Shown here in pieces: positions 45,958-57,206 of a stretch of DNA of 64,000 bases. Numbering within the stretch: position 1 is the stretch's first letter; every line of letters starts with the position of its first letter. The translations under genes and the position numbers were made by a program. Source of the stretch: Lindgomyces ingoldianus. Taxonomy: Eukaryota > Ascomycota > Dothideomycetes > Pleosporales > Lindgomycetaceae. Location: contig NW_022985168.1 of NCBI RefSeq assembly GCF_010093535.1, positions 813,537 through 877,536 of the forward strand, given 5' to 3'. The notes beneath the pieces were generated by a model. That model was not told where the DNA came from. It ran no database searches and saw only the letters and a program-made list of their open reading frames with translations.

Positions 45958-46571
45958 CTAGTCGTCTTCGCTTTCCGGCCGTTCGAGCGCTTCTTTTATA
46001 ATCTGGTGATGAGCTCGCGCCTTGATCTTCTTCTCCTTCTCCATCTCTATGCTCGTCCCCTTCAAAGGAATGTATATGCCTAGGGGTATTTTGGTAATAC
46101 AACTACCCATTGGTCTTAATCTAGTCGCTAGCATCCTGGTGTCTTGCAAAACCCCATCTCCACCCCCATCTTAATCCATCCCCACACAATCTCCTGCCCC
46201 ACACTCCGCGCTTGGACTCTACTCGCACTACGCGCTATAGGAGACATAATCACTTCCCTGGACGCAGTTTTCGACGTCTCCGGCTGTAATGGAGGGAAGA
46301 GTTCAAGAAAGTGCTGGCTTCGAGGTCTTGGTAGTGTGTCGTCGCTGTCATAGTAAGGGTTGAGAAGAAGGTGGGAGGTTGTTGAAGTGAGGTTCGAGAG
46401 TCTATAGTTCGAGCTGGTTGTAGATAGATGAGGGGGGGAAAATGAAGTTTGGCGCTGGGCACTGGGTCTCGATTTTCGTGGATGGGGTTGGGATAGTGAA
46501 ATTGGACGGTGTGGAGTGGTGATAGGTGAATATATCCTAGCGACGTTTTGGAGTCTGGAATAAGATGTCAA
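45958..46571 (-). other. Two overlapping short ORFs, hypothetical
   Basis: A 147-codon frame (46128-46571; Ser/Thr/Pro-rich, then EVIMSPIARSASRVQARSV and GWIKMGVEMGFCKTPG) runs into a 63-codon frame (45958-46149) with IPLGIYIPLKGTSIEMEK and a charged helical end. The frames overlap but are out of register and I found no convincing intron. It may be a frameshifted gene or chance. No family recognised. Confidence 0.25.
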
Positions 46572-47719
46572 AACCTAGTGTCTCAAGTTCGTCGATTTCC
46601 AACCTAAATTTTTCTTAATGGTGTTCGGTTCCTTAATATCGTGAAGAGATGCCCCCCTGCATCTCGACATTCCTCCGAGGCAAGCATGTCGCCACGACCT
46701 GATGCCAAGTCCATCATCCATTTTGTTGTACCAATAAGCTTCTCATCCATGCATAATATCAGCATGTATCGAGGATGCGATGAATGGCAGGAGCCTTGAA
46801 GTCCGCAGTCGTGCAAAGGAATAGAGGATTGTCAACGTCTGCTCATCTAACACCCAAAGGAGGATTTCGTCATGTCGTATCGAACGCATGTCAGCACTGC
46901 AATGAGCTCTGTGCTGGGCTCTGAGCAAAGGGGTGCACGAATACACGTCACACAGAAACAGTTTCTGGGACTCGACCCGTCAGACGGGAGTTGTTTTCAA
47001 CGTTTCGGAAATTACACATACCAATTTATGTCGGAAGGATGACATGGAGATATCTAGGATGGTGGTCAGAGTTGCAGAATGAGTGCTACTTTTGCGCTTC
47101 AATATTGGCAGCAATTAAAGATAAGACAAGTGGATGAAAATATGTCTGCAAAGCATTTCTCTATAATACAAAGCCGTGTCGCAAGATCACGACCAGAAAT
47201 ACTCTGGATATCCATGATACCCAAATCAACACCCAAGCTCCTCGCATTCCAAACTCGCGAGCATGTCAACGACGCAGAGCCAGTCTCGTGAGTGCATACA
47301 GGATGTGGGTGACCCAGTCTACCGCTCACATATACCCCTCTGGCTCTCTGAATCCCCAGCACTTTTGCACACGTGCTCCAAGACGGCTCCACAACACCAA
47401 AACAATAAAAGGCAATATGTGATAGGCGGTGTGCGACATTGGAAAAAGTAACGAAGAAAATGAAAATGAAAGAAATAGGGGTTTCTCATGCCGTCATAAG
47501 CGCGGTTCCCATCTCCGTTTGCTAAATGAACCTCCCGTGAATGAAAGAAAATGGCATGCATGCGATGCGACTCTCGAGCGAGATGCAGAAGAAAACAAAA
47601 ATTCTAGGGAGTTAAACATGATAACAAAGGAAAAAAGTGGTCGCTCTAAGTAGTATTGGCACCTGCATGCATCCTAGTGTTTGCTCATTTAAAACCACGC
47701 CGGGAAATGATTGCAAAAT

Positions 47720-50074
47720 TTAGTAGTTGTGGGCAGCGATGAGGTGCTGAGGGGGTCCCATGGTGGTCCCCATGGAGAGAGGACCGGGTATATCTGCAAT
47801 TGATGCTGGAATGTTGAGGTTTGCACTGAGGTAGTCATTTCCGGATTCGGGTGATTCCTCCTCTAGCGAGCCTAGGTGCTCGTCCTCATTGTCAAGCTCA
47901 TCTTCGTCGAAACTGCTGAGCGGCTCGCCGTCTTGACGAGGTTCATGCGTGCGACGATGCCTGAGGGAAATGGTCAGTATGGCCCGAAAATAGACTGGGG
48001 GTTGCGGAGGAAGCTTACTGGGCAAGATTGTCCGATCGCGAGAATGCCTTATTGCATAGTGGGCAGACGTAGGGTCGTTCTTGTGTATGGGTACGCACGT
48101 GCCTAGGCGCCGAGTCAGCGGCTATAAAAAAAGTTTCACAGCACGCGGGCGCTTACCTCTTGAGGTGTTCTAACCTCTTAAATAGCCTACCGCATGTCGG
48201 GATTGGACATGAATGTGACTTCTGAGGGTACGGGCCAATCTCCATCATCGTGGCGCTCCTTGCCCGTCGGTACACCCCTGGAGCGGCTGCAGTGCGTGCC
48301 ACGGCAGAATGCTGTAGGGGATTCTCAAATACGTCTCCATTGACGAGGCTGTTTAGATCGTCCTGGGGCAAAATGCTTGTCTGGTGTTGTGGCGGGCTGT
48401 CCTCGACCGTGTGCAAGGGGGTACCGTGCCGCGAAATGTCAACTACAGGCTTGTGGTCTGCGATAGGTTGGCTATAGTTGGCGCCACCATTAACGCTATT
48501 AGGAGAGTTGTGATTCGACTCATCTCCTTCAGGAACAGGCATGACGGAGCTTGACATCGACCGCCGCAAATCACTTGGTCGGTGAACCTGGTGCGTGGCC
48601 CCACCTGTGGCAGTCACTGCGGCGCTGACACCAGTTGACATCGACGATCGACGCCTCCTTTGTTTATAGGTGGGCGATCCTTCGATGACAGAGTAGACGT
48701 TTCCTGGAGGGAACGGCCGTGTCACGCTTGAGAAGCCGGGACCCATCAAATTTGACGGAGGGATGTTCATCAAGGGATTGAACGAAGTCGACACGCCGAG
48801 TTCAGGAATAGCGCTGTAGAGACCAGTGTCCTCGTTCGCAATGTAGGCTGGTTCTGCACCGAGACTAATCTGGTGCTGGGGTGGAGTCAACGGCTCGAAT
48901 GACATGCCCCGAGTGCTGTAGTCCTCGTAATGCGACGAAACGAATGAAGGAGCAGGCGAGTACTCCATGTATGCAGGCATCGAGCTATGACGCTGGTGCA
49001 CTTGCGAGAGAGGAATGCCATTGCGGTCGTATTGCATCTGACCTCCAAAGTCTCGTTCCCGGCTCTTGGCAATTGCGTTGTTCATGCTGGGAGGCATCGT
49101 CATTTGGCTGTACTGTGCCATTGGATTCATTGCTTCCTCTTGCACAGTTGGCGGTATTGGCTGTGTCATCATGGTTGGAGGGGGCATGGAGTCGATCGCT
49201 CGCATTACAGGGGAGGTTGACTGTGAGTATGTTTGCACATTGTTGTTGAATGACGATGAGTTTGTCTGTTGTGCCTTGGTGAGCTGCTCGAAGAGTGACT
49301 GCGACGAGTCGAATTCGAATGAAAGCGCTGGCTCGTTCACAGCGACTGTAGTCGCTTCCTGGCCCATCTTCTCCCTTTTCAGATCGCGCTCCAAGGCATC
49401 GAGGAAAAGTCGGTCGTGCGGCACGCTGTACCAGTAGAAGACCTTCTGCTTCTTTTGCGTTCGGATGCAGTTGTTCTTATAGAGGAAATCAAGAAATGCA
49501 CTCTTGGGCTCCTCCAACGAAGCATCGGTACCCGATTTCAAGTTGCGAAGATCTGAGAAGATACCTTCCTCGAATTTCTTCGAGTTCTTGACGGGTCGGC
49601 CGAAGGCCTGGAATCGGAAGGAAAGACATCGAACAATGTCTGTTCCAGAGATATGGAAAAGATTGTTCCTGCACGTTGGTTAATCGCTGAAAGAGGAATT
49701 GTGCAGCAATGCATCATCGAATGGACTCACCATAACACGCAGGAAACGTATTCACCAGTGGGTAATAGGAACCGTCGAATATATTGATCAGGTTGCCAAT
49801 CAACGGGAGCCGATATGAGAAAGTACTTTACTACCAAAGGGGTCAGCAGGAACGGTCAGAGGCGGATAGAGAGATTGTCGAGACAGATGCGCGACAGCAT
49901 TGGAGATATTTGTAAAGGAAGGAGGTGTATAAACATACGGTTGTCGACCTGCTGCAGCGCGACGATACTATCCGGAGGCAGGCTTTGCTGAGCATCCTGA
50001 TCTAATAAGAAGGTTTCGGGCGCAACAGAACGTGACTGAGGCGGAGGCATCGCAGCATGAGGGTTGGAGTACAT
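47720..50074 (-). CDS. STE12: Transcription factor STE12 (homeodomain-like plus two C2H2 fingers), 5 exons, 690 aa
   Basis: A nuclear target of the Fus3/Kss1-type MAP kinase cascade, controlling mating, invasive growth and, in plant pathogens, penetration. The exons, in transcript order, are 50074-49939, 49830-49731, 49668-48157, 48102-48019 and 47960-47720; the frame closes over 2073 nt. The STE domain spans about residues 45-165: DNLKYFLISAPVDWQPDQYI, RRFLLPTGEYVSCVLWNNLF, RCLSFRFQAFGRPVKNSKKF, FLDFLYKNNCIRTQKKQKVF and YWYSVPHDRLFLDALERDLK. A long Ser/Pro/Gln-rich middle holds likely phosphosites. Two zinc fingers follow: CPIPTCGRLFKRLEHLKRH...H and CPLCNKAFSRSDNLAQHRRTH. This C-terminal finger pair marks filamentous-ascomycete STE12, absent from budding yeast. 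The start was set at ATG 50074; the open frame upstream begins with GTG. Confidence 0.95.
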
Positions 50075-53000
50075 GCTGCCCTGCAACACGGCTCTCTATT
50101 TCACTCGTGTTTTGCAGTGCCAGACGTCAGACGAGACTCTGCAATGAGGGTGGGTTGAGACGGATAAGGCTCTCGTAACAGGTCCTGCCAGTGGAAATAA
50201 TGTAACGTGAAGCGCAAAGCGAAAGAAAAGGCCAGCGATGGTTTGAGATATCTTAATGAGAAGTAAAACGTATCGAGGGCCTGCCTCGGGAGCCTGAGCA
50301 GTCTCGACTTCAAGAAGACTGGGCAGCTTGAATGTTAGGGCTTTGGGACACACGAAACACAAATCTGAGGGGGGAGGGCAGAGCTTTAGGTGTCGGAGGG
50401 TTGGTGAAACAGGAGTTAGTCGTTTTGGAATAATCTATTCTGGGCCGGCGCCCAAGTCCAGGCAAGTCAGCAGCGCGCCAGCACCACAGAGACCAAGCAC
50501 CTCGCATGCTAGGGGGTGCAGGCCAGTGAAGGGTCCGCGAGGCAGCGCCGGCGGGCGTGCGAGGGGAGGTCAGCGAATGGGATGTGGGCAGACACGAAGC
50601 GCTCCCTGGTGCCAAGCGCCAGGGGGTTAGGTCGAGTCGCAGCAGCGCGCAGAAGCCGAAGCGACAAAAGCAGGCAAGCCAGCGCGAGAGAGCGTTGGAG
50701 CAAAAGGAATGGCTGGCCGCAATATTGTACCACGAGGGAAGGGTGGGCGCGAGAGTGGGTGTGGGTGGTTTTTTTTTTTTTGGAGGCCGCGGGGACTGTG
50801 GCAAGGGCCAGGATGGGTTGTGCTGACGAAGGTGTGCCTACCCGACGACTGTTGCTGGCAGCGGTGGGCGAGGGAGGAAGGAGGCCGAAGGAGCCACCCA
50901 CCCTCTCCAGATCCCAAGCCCCGCCCCCCATCCCGAGTCGCGATGCACACACAGCTGGCCGGTGCGAAAAACTTGCGGCTAGCGAGCCGATGCGTGCAAA
51001 GACTCACCATGATCGCGGACTCCACCAGTTGTGCTTGACTCCTGTCAATCCGCCGGTAGTGGAGACTGCCGCTAGCACAACTTACCTCCACTCGCTCGCG
51101 GCACAGTTGTCATTTGCAGGCTAGCCACAAACTCGCAACAAGCAGCAGCGGTGCTCAGCATTACAGCCTCGCATCCTCACGGGGCCTGAAGCAGGCGGCC
51201 GACGGCACATGGTCCTAGGAAGTCAGCGCTGTGTTTGCTGCCTGTGATGAAAGCCAAAGCCGGCATCACTTTCCACTGCGAACACCCCGGTTTACAGTCA
51301 CCCATTTCACAATCTCGCACCTTGAACGGTACGGGGCGCCTTTGCTTCGTTATCGAGATGCACTCCTCTCATGCCGCTTGCGCGCATCAATTGTAATTTT
51401 CCCCGCGAATGAGGATTCCATTTCAGTCCCTCCGCTATTCTGGAGGAGAGATTCAAGCTCGTTATTAATACAAACTTTCCAAGTCTCTATGCTGCGCCCT
51501 CTTTGGACGATGGCGGAGGATCTGCCCAGGATCATGGCTGGAGACTGAGTCCGCAGCACGCAGGAGCATTTCACACTCATGTTGACGGATGCAACTTCTT
51601 GCAAATCCATCCCACCATCACACACTCATTGTGACCTAGCTTTCTCTACGAGCATCGTGCTGTGGCTGATCAGCGAACTGACGTGTGAGCACGGTGCATC
51701 CAGACGCAGGAACCAGCAGAAGCAGCACTGGGCGCCGGGTTTGATCTTCATCCTGAAACGCCCTTCAACCCTCTGCCGCCAGTCAGGAACACTGAGCGAC
51801 TGCGTCGGCTGCTTCCCCCAATAACGCAACTCGCGGGCCTTCCCATCACTCACTTTTGAATCTTTTCCCGCATGAAGGCCATTACCGCCTTTGCTCACTG
51901 AGGATGAAGTGGCCTTGAGGCCGCATTCTAGGATTAGCATAGCACTTCGTTCTCTGGTTGCCCGTGCTCGGCGTCACGCTCCATGCCTGCAGACGGCCAG
52001 TGAGAGCGTCCAAAAGGCCGTTTCAGAGTTTCTTTTTGACCAAGGCAGGGCCCTAGCCGTTTTTGCCCGCCTTCGTTGGATTCGCTCAGCGAGTCAGCGA
52101 ATGAGAGTGGAATATGCCGGCACTCCGTAAGCGCTTAACAAGGACGATAAAAGATGGGGTTCCTCGCTGTCAACTCATGCACTCGAGAGGACTGGTTATC
52201 ACAGCCGTAATTTTACCACGTCGAGATATTAGGTCTGGCAAAATGCGCGCATGCTCCCGATGTATCACTGTAAGATGGGGTTGATAGGGCTGCACGCCAA
52301 AAGAGCCTCTGTTAGAGCTTTGTCTGAGCAGCCGCCAATCCAGCCTGAAAATCCAGGACACCGGTCCGTTGATGGCGTTTGGTACCAGAGTCAGGATTGT
52401 GCGGCTCAGTGGTCGAGCCAACAAGCTTACCTCAGTGGTTACACTTCTTGAAAACGACCATATTGGATAAAAGGGGCATTAAAGTGGCGGACTCCGGAAA
52501 AGGTCTGGAAGGGAATAGAGGGCCAAGGTTTGTGAAACTCATGCAGCCTCGCCTTGAGCGCTCGGATACTGCTGTTTCCACAAACAAATTCACGCATCTG
52601 GATTCAGCGGGAACTGTGTTTGTGACCGATAGAGCCGTATCCCACAGATGTCGGAGGAAACAACATTTTGGGAAGAGTGCGGAGGCCCGTACCTGCGTTA
52701 GCGGAGCCGGAGTGGCCTTTCTGAAACCCATCCGGGCTTTCTCGGCTACCTAAAACGGACCACGGAGTGGAAGCAAGTGCTCTCGCTTGGAGCGTGATGC
52801 TGTGCATGAGGCTTATGCCGGCGATAAATGGCTACAAGACTCCAGATATCTCTACTTGGTTCTTGTGATCAAGAAAATCAAGTCATGTCACTGTGGTGGT
52901 CACGCTTACTGATTCGGGAGGTGGAGAGGCCATTTGGGCATTTGCAAAGTCACTTCTGTGCAGCTGTGGCTAAAAGCCTCGTCAAAACGGTTGATTTCGA

Positions 53001-55169
53001 GGCTGTATTCCACCGACGAGCAAAAAGAGGAATCCGAGAGCGAGAAAACGCGATGGAATTTCTGGTCGAAGAATAGCCTGGAAATTTTAGCCTACAACGT
53101 CAGGTCTCGTAGTATACTGCCGTCGGAAGGCCTATACAAACACTATCCTATCGGCGCTTATTGCCAGGGTCGAGAGGTTTCAAAGCGCTAAAAGAAGTTG
53201 GATGCGATAGAACCCACAGATAGAACTCTCAACTCCTTCCGGCGTCGTGCAGCACATCCCATGGTCGAGCTCCACGTTGGACGGACATCGAAAGGATCCC
53301 CATACTCGATTCTTTCCATTAGCCAGCCTTGAACGGACGTGGCTTCCAATCGTGAGGTCTGATTATCCTAGCCGGATAAGATACGATATGAAGCACGGCC
53401 ACGGGTGTGTTTGATGTCCAAGATCTGCTCCCGCTGTATCAGATTTCAAGGCCGTGTCTCAGACCGGTGGGAGTTTCAGATTGATTCCTCGCTTGAAAGG
53501 GGCCCCATGACCTCAACCGCCGTATCCTCAAAACGTAGAGATATGATTTGGGCATTTAAGATTGACGTAAGGGATTACCTTGCGTGTTGTCGCATTGCTA
53601 ATATATAATCAGTAGCTCTGGACTTGAACTAATGATCGCAGAGAATACTACGACTAGGCTTGATGAGGAAGGACTGCAGAAACGTCTGTGCGAGAGAAAA
53701 ATCGGACAGAACTTTGTGGAAATGTATCAAGAACTTCTAGGTGTGTTCATTGTGCCTGGCTCGCCGTTAGCTAAGTCGTGGCGCGCTCTAAGCTTTCAAT
53801 AGTCATGGGCAAGGTTCCTTAGTAGAAACTCATTGCGCCATCAAAGTGAACATGCGAATATCCGATGGTAGCGTTCCTGGTGCAGGACATTCAACGCCAA
53901 AGTCTATCGTTGTTGTGGAGAGGAGGGTAGACCGTGGGTGATGGACGCGAGGTTTGTACTCGTCCTGTGTGGTTGAAGAGGGTTCATGACACTTCATGAT
54001 GGTACCCGACTAAAAACAACGGGAGCCAGTGCTATGAGAATTTCGTTGGTGAATTCCTTGGTATTTCTTCATATCGCAGATCACCCATCTCGACTCTGAT
54101 AGCTCTTTGAACTTTCCCTCCAGAAACCTCTAGTGTATTTCTTCGGCTGATATCATCAAGGCTTGCCTCGACTATCGTCATAGTTGAGCAGAACTGGGTC
54201 AAGAAACTTCAATGTACAGTAGACATCGAGGATCACGCGAAATGGAGGAAACATTTTCGTAGTCAGGTAGAAGGAGGAGAGGGGGTGATCCATGAAGGTC
54301 TCGGAGGCTGCTCAATCCTTGAAGCCTCGCTACTTGTCTGAGGGGTAAATTTCAACACCCGAGTCCTCTCCCGGTTTCCCGCGAAGCACAAGTCAAAATA
54401 GACTGGTGTTGACGCTCTGGAGAAAGCGAACGCGAGATAGCCTGCCCAGAAAGAATCCGAAGCGTCGGGACGGAGGGGTGCCTCCAGGGACGTTCTGGCG
54501 ATCTCATGATAGTAAGTGGTGTGAGAGACATCTAGGCCCTGAGAATGTGAAAAGTTACCATCCTCGCGGCACCATTCAAGAACCTGTGTCTTTTCTGGGC
54601 TCTTCAGTGAGACGTCATTGCATGTTGACGCTTTGGTGAGACGACCTGGTAGCTCCTGAAAACCACCAGAACACTCCAATGTCATACTGTCTATGTGTTT
54701 AACGACAGAGGACGGGCGACAAAACCGACTTTCGATCCGGCAGTTGCATGGTCTACTGCAAGTAAGGCAATGCAAGCACTTGAACTAATATCTTTAAGTT
54801 CGATCAATATGCAACTACATTGAAGAATATCGCCAGCTTAGTTTACCATAGTAATGACGTCGGACATTCACATGGACTCTCTCACAAGGCACTTCTCCTT
54901 ACGAGATCAACAGTCTCCCCGGAACCGTCAGAGCAAAAAACAGACAAGTATCCTATGAATTAAAAAAATAATAAATTTCATGCGAGTGAACGCCGTGAGA
55001 AGCGAGCGAAATCTACTATGTGAAGCCAGCGCAATGTTTCCTAGGAGCCAATTAGTGTGTCTTGGCATTTCAAACAAGGCAAACAAGGCAAACAAGCCTG
55101 ATGGCCACCTCCAAACTCGAAGCCACCACCAGAAACCCCATGGAACAATCGTTCTGATAGCAGCTCTCT
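50075..55169. other. 5.1 kb upstream of STE12 and cardiolipin synthase, no recognised gene
   Basis: Contains many 60-200-codon frames on both strands in GC-rich DNA at 50300-51100, but overlapping frames on opposite strands and Arg/Ala/Pro-rich translations suggest chance. A 170-codon minus-strand frame (54263-54775) has no motif. The divergent genes at either side may use long regulatory regions and leaders, as is common for fungal transcription factors. A homopolymer T run lies near 50770. A non-coding RNA or poorly conserved gene cannot be excluded. Confidence 0.4.
50405..50411 (+). promoter_or_regulatory. Possible pheromone response element TGAAACA
   Basis: One exact copy of the Ste12-binding heptamer lies about 330 bases upstream of the STE12 start codon, which would permit autoregulation. 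A single 7-mer is expected by chance roughly every 8 kb on two strands, so the support is weak. Confidence 0.2.
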
Positions 55170-56867
55170 ATGGCTGGGGCCACTGCTTTTAGTGCTTCTC
55201 TTTTCCTTGTTGCCACCCCACGGCACCAGGTCCGAGCAGCCTCAGGGCTTCCAAAGATCTGCCAAAGTTTTCTTTCGGGAGCCTCACGTGCTTCCTGTTT
55301 TTGGTCTCCCATCAATCGCCCACAGCTTTTTAAGCCTCATTTCTTCTTAAGAAAGAGATGGAGGTCTCCCATAGAGAGGAGCTCCGCATTCACCACGACG
55401 ACTTTATGGAAAGCGAAAGCAGCAGATGGCCAGAAATCAAAAGCACAGGCTGAGAAGGAAAAGGTTAGTGCTAACACATTCTATAACGTGAAGCTCGTTT
55501 TTTCAATGTTCGCTTCGTTCATCATTTCCTTCAATTTTCCCTAGTATAATTCACAAGAAAAATGGAACACATGGCTGGCTTGTAATTTTGTGGAATTACT
55601 GTGCCTCGGCATAGGGAAACCTTTCAGTTCGAGGAACCATGCAACAACTCCTTAGCATCCTCTGCGAAGTTTTATCTATTTCAGTCTGAGATGGCGACAT
55701 TTCGAACAACCTTTTATCATCGCTTTTTTGCCTGAAAATTCCTTCCTCTACTAGAGTTGCCTTTATTTCTTCTCCCTTCCGTCTCCTTACAGGCCTCTCA
55801 TGTACAACTATTATCCTCATGATCTCATTACTTCCAGGATATTGAAAATAATTTCAAGTGTTTCCAATTCTGGCTCTTTCCTATCATTCTATCTAAAACT
55901 TCCTCTCTTCTGTCCCTCACAGCATCCAACAAATCCCAAAAACCCTCCCACTAAAAATCCACAGACAGAACCAAACCCCATCATTGCGGGAACCGAAATT
56001 CTCCCCAAAATCTCCGCCAAAATTCCCCTCCCCGCTCTCCGCCACGAAAACATCTACAACCTACCCAACTTCCTAACCTTCTCACGCCTCCTCGCCACCC
56101 CTTTAATCGGCTATTTCATCGTACAAGAGCACCACCTCTATGCCTTCTCCCTCTTCGCCTATGCGTCCATCACCGACATCCTAGACGGCTACTTTGCCCG
56201 AAAATACAACCTCCAAACTGTCGTTGGCTCCGTTGTAGATCCCATGGCCGACAAAGCCCTCATGACGACCCTCGTGACCTGCATGGCCATAAATGGCAGT
56301 CTATCTCTACCCCTTGTCGTGCTGATTCTAGGTCGCGATGCCGCACTAGCGATAGCAGCAATCTACTACCGCTACTTAAGTCTCCCGGCTCCCAAAACCC
56401 TGAAACGATACTGGGACTTCAGCCTCCCCTCCGCAGAAGTGCACCCCACCGAAATTTCCAAATTCAACACATTCCTCCAGCTCGTGTTACTCGGGGCAGT
56501 CATGTGCGTAGGGCTTTTACGCGACCCTTCCGCTACGAATTCCGCGGCCGGAGGGGCACTCCTCTCGGTTCAAGAGTGGCTGGGTGGAGAAAAGCGCGTG
56601 CAGATGTGGACGGTGGGGATGCAATATTGTGTGGCAGCAACGACAGTGTTTTCAGGATTGAGTTATACGTGGAAGAAGGATGCAGTGAAGATTCTGGGTC
56701 ATGATGAGGCCTTGAAGAGGAAGCAGGGGTTTCGGGGGAGGATGGTGGTGGGGGCTGGGTTTGGGGTTGTTATTGCGGTTGCAGCATGGCTGTACTTTCG
56801 AGACTGGAAGAGGGAAGAGGACAAGGTGAGTCGGAGTGTTGGCGGAGAGGGCAACGCGAGTAAATGA
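55170..56867 (+). CDS. CRD1: Cardiolipin synthase (CDP-alcohol phosphatidyltransferase), 2 exons, 412 aa
   Basis: An inner mitochondrial membrane enzyme joining CDP-diacylglycerol and phosphatidylglycerol into cardiolipin. The catalytic CDP-alcohol phosphotransferase motif is complete: DILDGYFARKYNLQ, then GSVVDPMADK (D-x2-DG-x2-AR-x8-G-x3-D-x3-D). It is preceded by the family start NIYNLPNFLTFSRLLATPL and followed by hydrophobic segments. Exon 1 (55170-55463, 98 codons) is Arg/Ser/Phe-rich without acidic residues until its end and supplies the mitochondrial presequence; it ends KAQAEKEK before GTTAGTGCTAAC. Exon 2 (55923-56867) begins HPTNPKNPPT. The 459-nt intron is unusually long for this window. 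An alternative is that exon 1 belongs to another transcript, but its mitochondrial character and phase argue for the join. Confidence 0.88.
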
Positions 56868-57206
56868 GGGATGGCTAGGGCGTAATCTGTATAATATGAG
56901 ACCTATAAATATCAATTGAATAGTTGTATTCTATGACGCTTCTTTCGTCCATTAACCTATCCCTGCAAACCGTCCCCAGGCCATTCAGCAATAATCTGGC
57001 AAAAATAAATCTCAGACACCTCCAAATGCGGAGGAACCATAACGGAAAGCAGAGGTAAAATTATTCGTACATTTGTGTTGTACAGAACATGTTCCTATCC
57101 TTCTATGCGTTTCATGCCATTCCAACATCGATCATATAGATCCTATACCTGCCTTTCTAGTACGTAAAACGCCTCCCAATACATTATCCTCCTCCTAATA
57201 AACCCT
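56868..57206. other. Convergent intergenic region
   Basis: 339 bases of 3' flank between cardiolipin synthase (+) and MTO1 (-). AT-rich stretches consistent with polyadenylation signals (AATAAA-like near 57005); nothing else seen. Confidence 0.45.

Larger units (their letters stand above)
43940..47719. other. Repeat-containing intergenic region
   Basis: 3.8 kb between COQ8 and STE12, both ending into it. It contains a TIR-flanked element (44747-45839) with a nested solo LTR (45302-45560), both listed, and two short minus-strand ORFs (45958-46571). From 46600 to 47719 I see no gene; the last part is the STE12 3' UTR. Confidence 0.5.

Noticed and set aside
50510..51124. Long overlapping ORFs on both strands (up to 202 codons)
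   Set aside because: GC-rich DNA gives long frames in several registers at once; the translations are Arg/Ala/Pro-rich and show no motif.
52379..52753. Plus-strand 124-codon ORF and a region resembling a tRNA arm
   Set aside because: No cloverleaf with both A and B boxes could be built, and the ORF has no conserved motif.
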